A stretch of 7,951 nt of DNA from assembly GCA_001798265.1 (NCBI GenBank), contig MGRR01000034.1, positions 181 to 8,131 on the forward strand, written 5' to 3'. Below are positions 1 to 6,343 of the stretch, one piece after another. The number at the start of each line of letters is the position of its first letter. Positions within the stretch are counted from its first letter, which is position 1. Made by a program: the position numbers and the translations under genes. This stretch comes from Deltaproteobacteria bacterium RIFCSPHIGHO2_12_FULL_43_9 (GTDB lineage: Bacteria; Bdellovibrionota; O2-12-FULL-43-9). The notes below the pieces were generated by a model, which had not been told where the DNA came from, searched no databases, and saw only the letters and a program-made list of their open reading frames with translations.

Positions 1-3000
1 CCGGAGGATAGGCGCGCCATTATTGAAGAGGCGGCGGGGATTACAAAATATAAGGTCAGGAAGAAGGAGTCTTTAAGAAAGATTGAGAGTACGCAGCAAA
101 ACCTGCTCAGAATTAATGACATAATTACCGAATTAGAGAAGCAATTAAAATATTTGCAGCGGCAGGCTAAAAAGGCTGGAGACTATAGAGGGGTAAAAGA
201 TCGCGCGAAATTTCTTGATATGGTTTTATCCTCTAAAAAATACAATGGCTTCTTAAAAATAAGGGAAGAAAAGCAGAAGGCATTTCAGGGCCTTCAGGAA
301 AAATTTCTCTCTGCTAAAACGGATTATCAGTCGGTTGAAGCGCAAATCGAAGAGAGAAGGGTAAAGCTTATTGATGAGGAAAAGCTGCTAAACAGTCGGC
401 AGCAGAGAACCTATGAACTCGAGGCGGAAATTCAGAGAAAAGAGCAGGCTAGGGCGTTAAAAACCCAGGAACTTGAGGCGATTGGTCAGCTTAAGGAGAG
501 AGCAGGCAGTGAGGTTGCTGACCTTCAGGAGCGTCTCATTCGCTCGAAACAGGCGAAAGAGAGTATAACAGAGCAGGAAATGAAGCTGAGGGAGGAATTC
601 AACAACAGATCCCTGGAATTGCGGTCGCATGAAGAGTCGCTGCAGGCTATGCGGGAAGAGCAATTCACAAAAGAGAAAGAGGTTGAAGAATTTAAAACCG
701 CAATTCATGGCTCCATAACTGAAACATATCGATGTCGTCAGGGAATGGATAATCACAGGGAGCGAATATCAAAGAATAGGGAACGAAAAGATATAATTGG
801 GAGGGAGTATCAGGAACTGGCGAGAGTAAAGGATGTTGAAGAAAAGGAAATCGCCGAAAACGAGAAGAATTTAAGGGATCTTGAAACGAGACAGGGCTCA
901 TTTAATGAGAGACGGCAGGATCTGGAGGATAAGATTGCTGAATTTCAAAGCGATGTGGATGATGAAAATTCCGTTCTGGAAAAGGCCAAGGAGGGGTTAA
1001 CCCATATTCGCTCTACTATCCAAAGTCTTGAGGAGTTTCAAAAAAGATTTGAAGGTTTTCAGACCGGCGTGCGTGAATTGATGTTAAGGACAGAGAAGAA
1101 GGGAAAATATATTCTTCTAAATGACATATTTGATGTCGAACCGGGCTATGAAAAGGCCGTTGAAGCCGCGTGTGTCGAGAGGCTTCAGCAGATTGTTGTG
1201 GAGTCTCCATCTGATGCGTTGGAGGCGCTGGAGTATTTACGCCGGGGTAATAAAGGGAGGGCAAGTCTTGTTCCACGGGAGTGGGTAAAAGAGGTTCCCC
1301 GTGAGATACCATCCTTGAATGGTCTTCAAAATTTACGGCAGATGGTTAAGGTATCAAATCCTTCTCTAAAGAGCCTGCTCGATATCGTGCTACAAAATGT
1401 TTATCTTGTGGACTCCATTGAGTCCGCTATATCCGTGAGGAATAAACTTCCGTTAGGAATAAAACTTGTTACCAGAGAGGGTGAGCTTCTCTCTTCCGAC
1501 GGCCATGTCATGGTAGTAACTGGTGGCAGCGAGGACTCGTTTGCGCACCATTTGATCACAAGGAAGAGGGAGATAGAAGAGTTCAAGGGAAGAGAGGGCG
1601 AAAAATCAAACGAGGTTCGGAATAAAAAAGATAAAATAGTGTCAATTACAAAACGGCTGGAAGAGAGCGAATGGGCGCTGGATGAACTACTTGAGGAAGA
1701 ACATAAAATAGACATTGATCTGGTCGATTACAGGAGTACGTTGGATCACCAGAAGAGGCATCTCTCCGGGTTGCGGGAGAGAATGAATGAACTGGATAAA
1801 GAACTTAAATTTTTAAAAGAAGAGGAGGATAAATTAGAGAGTGAACTGGCGGATTTCAGGATCAGGCTGACGGAGTCCGAAACCAGGAAAAAGGAGGATG
1901 AACTACGCCTGGAGGTTCTCCAGACCACCTTAGCGAGGCTAAAAGAGGATGTACTTGGAAAGGGACAGATTGTAACCGAATTCAAGGTTAAGGTTGCCGA
2001 ACTTCAGGAGAGGAAAAATAACCTGATTTCACAGATTGAACAGAGTGATGAAACATGCAGGGAGATTGAATCAAAACTCTCATCCCACCAGAAAGAGGTT
2101 TTGGAATCAGATCAGAGGCGTGTTGAGTTGATTCAGCAGATAGAGTCCACAAAGATTGCAATTCTAGAGATGATCAAAGGGCATGAGGTTGAGAAGAGGG
2201 CATTAACGGAGGCGAGAAGAAATTATGAATCCATGATGACCGGGTTGCAACACTTTGAAGAGCAATCCAAGGGACTTCGCTCCAGCTTTGAGACGTTAAA
2301 CGAGGATGTGAGCCAGTCGACGATTCAATTACAAGAGCTAAAATTGGAATTACAGCGTATCGAGGAGCAGATTCAGGAGAGGTACTTCTTAAATCTTCAT
2401 CAGGTTTACGGGACGTATGTCAATGAAGAGATCGATGAGCAAAAGGCGATGGAAGAGCTTGAGATTTTAAGAAATAGATTAAGGAGGATGGGGGAGGTAA
2501 ATACATCGGCAATAGAGGAGTTTGAAGAGGTTCAAAAGAGGCACGCATTTTTGCAGACCCAGAGGGATGATCTTCAGGAATCCATTACGCGCCTTGAAAA
2601 AACCATAGAAAAAATTAACAGGGTCTCCCGTAAAAGATTCGAGGCAGCCTATGCCGCGGTCAACGACAAATTCCAGAAGGTATTTCCTATACTTTTTGGC
2701 GGTGGTAAAGCCGAATTAATATTAACGAATCCCGAAAATCTTCTTGAGTCGGGTGTGGAAATCCTCGCGAAACCACCCGGAAAAAAACTGCAGAATATCA
2801 ATCTCCTGTCAGGTGGTGAAAAGGCCTTAACATCGGTCAGCCTTATATTCGCTATATTTTTAATAAAGCCCAGCCCATTTTGTTTATTGGATGAGGTTGA
2901 TGCTCCGCTGGATGATGCGAATATTGGAAGATTCAATGAGATGGTGAAACACATGTCGAGACAGAGCCAGTTTATTATAATTACGCACAATAAGAGAACC

Positions 3001-3117
3001 ATGGAAATCGCCGATGTGCTTTATGGTGTAACGATGGAACAGCCGGGTATATCAAGGCTTGTCTCGGTTATCCTCTCCGATGCTAAGAAAATGGTTGACC
3101 TCCGGGCGACTGCATAA
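1..3117 (+). CDS. smc: Chromosome segregation ATPase SMC, 5'-truncated by window edge
   Basis: SMC is the ATPase core of bacterial condensin; it dimerises through its hinge and works with ScpA/ScpB to organise and segregate the chromosome. The frame is open from base 1 (1038 codons visible). The first residues, PEDRRAIIEEAAG followed by KYKVRKKES, match the part of SMC just after the N-terminal ATPase lobe, so about 150 residues with the Walker A motif lie upstream. Visible domains by codon: ascending coiled coil ~30-345, rich in E/K/R/Q; globular hinge ~351-515 ending in DGHVMVVTGG; descending coiled coil ~520-830; C-terminal ATPase lobe with ABC signature LLSGGEKA (935-942), Walker B CLLDEVDAPLDDAN (961-974, putative catalytic Glu 965) and H-loop ITHNKRT (His 996). 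Implied full length near 1190 residues is normal for the family. A TTG at 154 is an internal leucine codon, not a start. All visible catalytic motifs are intact. No scpA or scpB lies in the window. Confidence 0.97.
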   Translation, partial: PEDRRAIIEEAAGITKYKVRKKESLRKIESTQQNLLRINDIITELEKQLKYLQRQAKKAGDYRGVKDRAKFLDMVLSSKKYNGFLKIREEKQKAFQGLQEKFLSAKTDYQSVEAQIEERRVKLIDEEKLLNSRQQRTYELEAEIQRKEQARALKTQELEAIGQLKERAGSEVADLQERLIRSKQAKESITEQEMKLREEFNNRSLELRSHEESLQAMREEQFTKEKEVEEFKTAIHGSITETYRCRQGMDNHRERISKNRERKDIIGREYQELARVKDVEEKEIAENEKNLRDLETRQGSFNERRQDLEDKIAEFQSDVDDENSVLEKAKEGLTHIRSTIQSLEEFQKRFEGFQTGVRELMLRTEKKGKYILLNDIFDVEPGYEKAVEAACVERLQQIVVESPSDALEALEYLRRGNKGRASLVPREWVKEVPREIPSLNGLQNLRQMVKVSNPSLKSLLDIVLQNVYLVDSIESAISVRNKLPLGIKLVTREGELLSSDGHVMVVTGGSEDSFAHHLITRKREIEEFKGREGEKSNEVRNKKDKIVSITKRLEESEWALDELLEEEHKIDIDLVDYRSTLDHQKRHLSGLRERMNELDKELKFLKEEEDKLESELADFRIRLTESETRKKEDELRLEVLQTTLARLKEDVLGKGQIVTEFKVKVAELQERKNNLISQIEQSDETCREIESKLSSHQKEVLESDQRRVELIQQIESTKIAILEMIKGHEVEKRALTEARRNYESMMTGLQHFEEQSKGLRSSFETLNEDVSQSTIQLQELKLELQRIEEQIQERYFLNLHQVYGTYVNEEIDEQKAMEELEILRNRLRRMGEVNTSAIEEFEEVQKRHAFLQTQRDDLQESITRLEKTIEKINRVSRKRFEAAYAAVNDKFQKVFPILFGGGKAELILTNPENLLESGVEILAKPPGKKLQNINLLSGGEKALTSVSLIFAIFLIKPSPFCLLDEVDAPLDDANIGRFNEMVKHMSRQSQFIIITHNKRTMEIADVLYGVTMEQPGISRLVSVILSDAKKMVDLRATA

Positions 3118-3142
3118 AAGCTTAATAGGTCACTATTCTTAG

Positions 3143-3493
3143 TTAAAATTCAGTCCAGACAATATGTGGATGTTGCTTTAGGACCTCTTGTGCGTCCTGA
3201 AAGACTACCTTTTTAGTTTCGGGTACAAGGGCTTTAGAATTTCTTATAAGGATAAGGACGAAAGGAATAAAGGAGAGTGTAATAAGCGTAAGCACGTTTA
3301 TATATTGAATTTCCTTTAGCATCGAAATTGGATCAATTAAATTAGAGATATAAATCTGATAATTGATCGCCTCGGCCAGCAGAAGTAGATCCTTTGACAA
3401 AAACAGGCATGAAATATAGCTGGATGCAGAGCCAAAAATCGCGATAATTACAAGAGACATCAACAAAAGAGAATTAAGCCGGTGGAGTCGCAT
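3143..3493 (-). CDS. Small two-helix membrane protein, unknown function
   Basis: I do not recognise this 116-residue protein. It has a basic N-terminus (MRLHR), a hydrophobic segment at about residues 8-31, a 30-residue loop (33-64) probably outside the membrane, a second hydrophobic segment at about 65-84, and a soluble C-terminal tail starting with RNSK, so both ends are predicted cytoplasmic. It has no catalytic motif. Its ATG lies inside the last codons of the upstream Cache-domain gene, giving a 20-nt overlap in another frame; this strongly suggests co-transcription and possibly translational coupling, since no Shine-Dalgarno sequence is seen just before the ATG. No alternative start (ATG, GTG or TTG) was seen in the roughly 35 nt upstream in frame. 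The hydrophobic pattern, overlap and strand arrangement support a real gene. Inference only: it may be an accessory subunit of the Cache protein. Confidence 0.7.
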   Translation of the reverse strand: MRLHRLNSLLLMSLVIIAIFGSASSYISCLFLSKDLLLLAEAINYQIYISNLIDPISMLKEIQYINVLTLITLSFIPFVLILIRNSKALVPETKKVVFQDAQEVLKQHPHIVWTEF

Positions 3494-4805
3494 CTGGGTT
3501 ATCCATAAGTGATGATGTGAATTCTTCGAGTTCCTGTTCTGATATGTTTGTTTTATTTTCTTCGTTCAATGAAAACTCAATTTCATGTTCCTTGTTAGGC
3601 GCCGGAGTTTTTGGTTTATTCTGATTCAGGTAGTACCTTCTTTTGATTGTGTTGCCTATTGTGAGGAATAACTCTTTTGCTGTTGTTACAAGTATTAATA
3701 ACGCGACAAATCCGAGAACTATCGCAATCAGAAGATATCCAAGTGGAATCCATGGGGGATTTACGCTATCAAAACTCTTTTTGAGTTCGACATCAGTTGG
3801 GCCTTTTTTTACAATATTTTGATGTGATGTTTGTGGTGGCGGCAGTGTTGCCCATTTTACCGGTGGTTCTTCAAGCTGAAGCATGGCTATCTGATTGCCA
3901 TTGTAGTCAAAAACCGGTGTTTGAAGTGAGATTTTCGGATTTGATTCCAGAAATGTATTAATGGCGGGCCTTCCCTTTAATGGCCCGCCATCAATTGGGA
4001 GTGTCGTGGCAATTCTCATTCCATCAACAGAGATAGTTGGATGATAAATTCCAGAATCCGTTGTCCTGTGAAATGTATAAAGAATTTTTGTTTCTTTTGA
4101 GAGGAGCCTCGCGCCAATTAATACCGCCAATGTTTCATCTTTGTCGCGAATTGGTAAAATTGTTACGTGTGCCAACCCCCTTGTTTCTCTGGTTTCTCCA
4201 TTTAATGTGAGCGGGTTGCCATCCCTGTCCTGATAGATCATTTCTGAGATTTCAGAGAGTGGAGATTTCTGTGATCCCCCATCTTCAAGTCTTATTAAGG
4301 CATACTCCTTATCCAATAAAACCTTTGGGAACAGTTCAGCACTGGAAATCGTTCTTCCGTTTGCTGCCAACGTAATCAAATCTTGCAGTTTCGCTGCTGG
4401 TGGATTTAGATGGTCATAATTTTGAAAATAAATCAGATCATTTCTTTCCAGTGGGTTTGAACCCCTGGCGATCGTATTTCCATCTGGAGAAATTACTGAC
4501 AGAATGTGTAACCCCTGAGTATACATTATTCTGTCTAAAACAATTTCTAATTTTTTGTTGTAAAACTGGCTGCCATCACTCTGAGTAATGATTTCCGCCA
4601 ACCCCTGCATTTCTATCTCGTGCTCAATTGACCGTGTCTGGTTATTAAGGGTTTGATAAAAGGCGTTATTAAGCTTTTCAAGCTCTGGACTGAGTGTGTT
4701 ATTGAGTCGATCCCGGGTTGAGAGAAGAAAATATAATGCAACCCCGCCCCAAATGAGGATGCTCGCAATTGAGCCTATGAGTATGGCTTGGCGAAATTTC
4801 TTCAT
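3474..4805 (-). CDS. Membrane-anchored double-Cache-like sensor protein without output domain
   Basis: A 443-residue protein with the layout of a transmembrane receptor: short basic N-terminus, TM helix at about 7-28, a large extracytoplasmic region (about 30-350), TM helix at about 353-374, and a 69-residue cytoplasmic tail rich in Lys, Pro, Glu and Asn. The external region looks like a Cache ligand-sensing fold: LHILSVISPDGNTIARGSNP (99-118), an ATILPI-like strand in GLAHVTILPIRDKDETLAVLIGA (210-232), then DGMRIATTLPIDGGPLKGRPA (261-281) and a final strand pair TPVFDYNGNQIAMLQL (296-311). Such modules usually sit in front of HAMP, kinase, GGDEF or chemotaxis domains; here none follows. The tail shows no recognisable domain. 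It lies 68 nt downstream of waaA on the same strand and overlaps the next gene by 20 nt. No clear Shine-Dalgarno precedes the ATG. The fold call is from pattern memory, so the subfamily (dCache type) is tentative; the ligand is unknown. Confidence 0.72.
   Translation of the reverse strand: MKKFRQAILIGSIASILIWGGVALYFLLSTRDRLNNTLSPELEKLNNAFYQTLNNQTRSIEHEIEMQGLAEIITQSDGSQFYNKKLEIVLDRIMYTQGLHILSVISPDGNTIARGSNPLERNDLIYFQNYDHLNPPAAKLQDLITLAANGRTISSAELFPKVLLDKEYALIRLEDGGSQKSPLSEISEMIYQDRDGNPLTLNGETRETRGLAHVTILPIRDKDETLAVLIGARLLSKETKILYTFHRTTDSGIYHPTISVDGMRIATTLPIDGGPLKGRPAINTFLESNPKISLQTPVFDYNGNQIAMLQLEEPPVKWATLPPPQTSHQNIVKKGPTDVELKKSFDSVNPPWIPLGYLLIAIVLGFVALLILVTTAKELFLTIGNTIKRRYYLNQNKPKTPAPNKEHEIEFSLNEENKTNISEQELEEFTSSLMDNPDATPPA
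3961..3991. repeat. GC-rich 10-bp inverted repeat inside the Cache-protein gene
   Basis: ATGGCGGGCC (3961-3970) is exactly complementary to GGCCCGCCAT (3982-3991), with an 11-nt loop. It lies in the coding sequence, spanning the codons for DGGPLKGRPAIN on the minus strand, in an otherwise AT-richer gene. It would form a strong hairpin in the mRNA. There is no U-tract after it in either direction, so it is not an intrinsic terminator. It may simply reflect Gly/Pro/Ala codons. Confidence 0.6.
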
Positions 4806-4873
4806 AAACGACGTATCGGAAAATCTTAAAAAAACTTAACAATTCCGTAACACATTGAAATTACAGGCCTATT

Positions 4874-6169
4874 TTAGGCTATTTCCAGGTGAGACTGAAG
4901 TAGCTTGAGTGTCCTTTCGGCAGTGCCCCTATTCCTTTCGACGGCTCTTCTTGCGTTATTTCCAAGGGTTTCCCTTGCTTTTGGGTTTGATAAAAAATTT
5001 TCCGTGGTTTCTTTAAGTGACTTTTCATCGCTTATCTCTGCTATTGCTTCCCCTTCCTTAAGATCTCTGTATATGGATTTAAAATTAATTACATTTGGTC
5101 CTACCATGATTGGTTTACCGAAAGCCGCGGGCTCCAGCGGATTTTGTCCCCCCCCATCAGGAATCAGGCTTTTGCCGATAAAAACCATGGTTGCGAATTG
5201 ATAAATTCTGGCCAATTCTCCCATGGTATCGAGAATTATTACCTCATTAGAATTTATGCCCCTCTTTTGGGAGAGCAGACTTCTGCGTACTGGTGTTAAT
5301 CTAGCCCCGGCTACAAGCCTTTCTACCTCCGGAAGTCTCTCCGGGTGACGTGGTGCCAAAAGGAGGGTAAGGTCAGGGTGTTTTGTCATTAAGGCTTTAT
5401 ATACCCTGATTAATATCTCTTCTTCACCACGGTGAGTGCTTCCGGCTATCAGAAGCTGCTTATCTTTTAATAAATTGAAATCCGACAATTGAGACTGTGT
5501 AAAAGGGGTGTCATTTGGCATTTGATCAAACTTCAGGTTCCCGGTAACGAATATATTTTCTTCCTTAACTCCCAACTTGATAAATTTATGTTTATCTGAG
5601 GCGGATTGCGCGGCGACGAATTTAATCTCTTTTAAAAGTGGTTTTAAGAAGAATGTTATCTTTTTGTAACCCCTGAAGGATTTATTTGACAACCTGCCAT
5701 TAATAATTCCAATCGGGATGCTTCGTTTACAACAGGCGTTTAAAAATGCCGGCCAGATTTCAGTTTCCATAATGAGTACCATTTTCGGGCTTATCGCGTT
5801 TAGCACCCTATCAACGGCCCAAAAGAAATCGAAAGGAAAGTAAAAAACGGGGATGTTTTTGTTTGTAAGCCGCTCCCTGGCAACATTCTGCCCCGTATTT
5901 GTGGTTGTGCTGACAATGTATTTGTAGTGTGGAAACCTTGTTACTAATTCATTGATAAGAGGAAGTGCCGCCTGTACCTCTCCTACAGATACGGCGTGCA
6001 GCCATATTACCTCTTTTCCCTTTACTGCATTAACCAATTCCGCTGGAACGACTCCAACCCTCTGTGAAAATCCAGCCTTATATTTCTGCTGCCTGAACAT
6101 CTTAAGAAAAAATAGAGGCAACAGGGTGAGTAACCCGAGGTGATAAAGTATGTGATAAATCCCGATCAT
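4874..6169 (-). CDS. waaA: 3-deoxy-D-manno-octulosonic acid (Kdo) transferase, GT30 family
   Basis: WaaA (KdtA) transfers Kdo from CMP-Kdo to the lipid A precursor at the inner face of the cytoplasmic membrane, the first step of LPS core assembly. At 431 residues it matches the family (E. coli about 425). Seen in order: N-terminal hydrophobic anchor (2-22), basic/aromatic stretch, WLHAVSVGE (56-64, where the Glu corresponds to the catalytic base known from Aquifex WaaA), METEIWP (134-140), NGRLS (157-161), NLKFD (211-215), GSTHRGEEE (243-251), LLAPRHPER (270-278), and the CMP-Kdo-site region GGGQNPLEPAAFGKP (339-353). I chose the ATG at 6169 (MIGIYHILY) over the TTG at 6181 because the family usually starts immediately before the hydrophobic anchor; neither has a convincing Shine-Dalgarno. 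It is the first gene of a probable three-gene minus-strand cluster and diverges from the Na/Pi gene. An 8-G homopolymer lies within the GGGQ codons. Whether it adds one, two or more Kdo residues cannot be told. Confidence 0.96.
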   Translation of the reverse strand: MIGIYHILYHLGLLTLLPLFFLKMFRQQKYKAGFSQRVGVVPAELVNAVKGKEVIWLHAVSVGEVQAALPLINELVTRFPHYKYIVSTTTNTGQNVARERLTNKNIPVFYFPFDFFWAVDRVLNAISPKMVLIMETEIWPAFLNACCKRSIPIGIINGRLSNKSFRGYKKITFFLKPLLKEIKFVAAQSASDKHKFIKLGVKEENIFVTGNLKFDQMPNDTPFTQSQLSDFNLLKDKQLLIAGSTHRGEEEILIRVYKALMTKHPDLTLLLAPRHPERLPEVERLVAGARLTPVRRSLLSQKRGINSNEVIILDTMGELARIYQFATMVFIGKSLIPDGGGQNPLEPAAFGKPIMVGPNVINFKSIYRDLKEGEAIAEISDEKSLKETTENFLSNPKARETLGNNARRAVERNRGTAERTLKLLQSHLEIA

Positions 6170-6202
6170 CTGGACATTCAATCAATTCACATCCAAGATT
6201 AC

Positions 6203-6277
6203 AAGTTATGCAATTGGTGACGGAGGCAAATTGTATGATAAATAAGCAATTTGCCTCCGTCACCAATTGAATAACTT
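6203..6277. repeat. Long near-perfect palindrome (31-bp arms, 13-nt loop)
   Basis: The left arm (6203-6233) and right arm (6247-6277) are reverse complements over 31 bp with one mismatch (G6210 against A6270); the inner 23 bp are perfect. The loop is 6234-6246. Each arm core itself begins with CAATT and ends with AATTG, so it carries a short nested dyad. It sits between the divergent starts of waaA and the Na/Pi transporter, which makes a terminator role for either gene unlikely, and no long T-tract follows on either side. Options are a palindromic repeat or MITE-like element, a cis-regulatory RNA hairpin, or a protein-binding/cruciform site. No clear target-site duplication is seen at its edges. 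Confidence 0.95.
6235..6270 (+). CDS. Putative 11-codon leader peptide within the palindrome
   Basis: ATG in the hairpin loop opens an ORF encoding MINKQFASVTN, ending with TGA at 6268-6270. A perfect GGAGG (6222-6226) sits 8 nt upstream, ideal Shine-Dalgarno spacing, but lies in the left stem arm and pairs with CCTCC at 6254-6258. The ORF ends 73 nt before the Na/Pi transporter start, in a different frame. If the region is transcribed on the plus strand this could be a leader peptide with a masked ribosome site. It may equally be chance: an ORF this short is common, and no promoter upstream is convincing. No runs of one amino acid suggest classical attenuation. Confidence 0.25.
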   Translation: MINKQFASVTN

Positions 6278-6334
6278 TTGCTCTACAAATTATTTTGCTA
6301 TCCTAATAATATTAGGGGGTTGTATTAATTCCCT

Positions 6335-6338
6335 GGAG
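6335..6338 (+). promoter_or_regulatory. Ribosome binding site of the Na/Pi transporter gene
   Basis: GGAG followed by 5 nt and then ATG at 6344. It fixes the start of the transporter and is the only clear Shine-Dalgarno sequence before a full-length gene in this window. Confidence 0.75.
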
Positions 6339-6343
6339 AAATC

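Noticed and set aside
154..156. TTG as the start of the SMC gene
   Set aside because: The frame is open upstream to base 1 and codes for conserved SMC sequence (PEDRRAIIEEAAG), so this is an internal leucine.
457..3002. Several open frames antisense to smc
   Set aside because: Serine- and leucine-rich shadow translations of a coiled-coil gene, with no start context and no recognisable domain.
3497..3505. DnaA-box-like TTATCCATA
   Set aside because: Single imperfect site inside coding sequence with no cluster or AT-rich unwinding region; not an origin.
4866..4880. GCCTA/TAGGC dyad over the waaA stop codon as a terminator
   Set aside because: Only 5 bp with a 3-nt loop and no U-tract following on the minus strand.
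4400..6143. Plus-strand open frames antisense to the Cache and waaA genes, and minus-strand frames within the Na/Pi gene
   Set aside because: They overlap well-supported genes, are short, and show no domain or ribosome site.
6170..6181. waaA starting at TTG 6181 (adds MNVQ)
   Set aside because: The ATG at 6169 lies directly before the hydrophobic anchor as in known family members; no better ribosome site supports the TTG.
6198..6203. Minus-strand -10 box TGTAAT for waaA
   Set aside because: The matching -35 position falls in CCTCCG within the palindrome and does not resemble TTGACA.
6203..6277. Intrinsic terminator
   Set aside because: It lies upstream of both divergent genes and lacks a proper T-tract on either side.
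6278..6312. Sigma-70 promoter for the Na/Pi gene (TTGCTC with TAATAA or TAATAT)
   Set aside because: The -10-like element is fair but no -35 lies at 16-18 nt spacing; AT-rich sequence makes such matches common.
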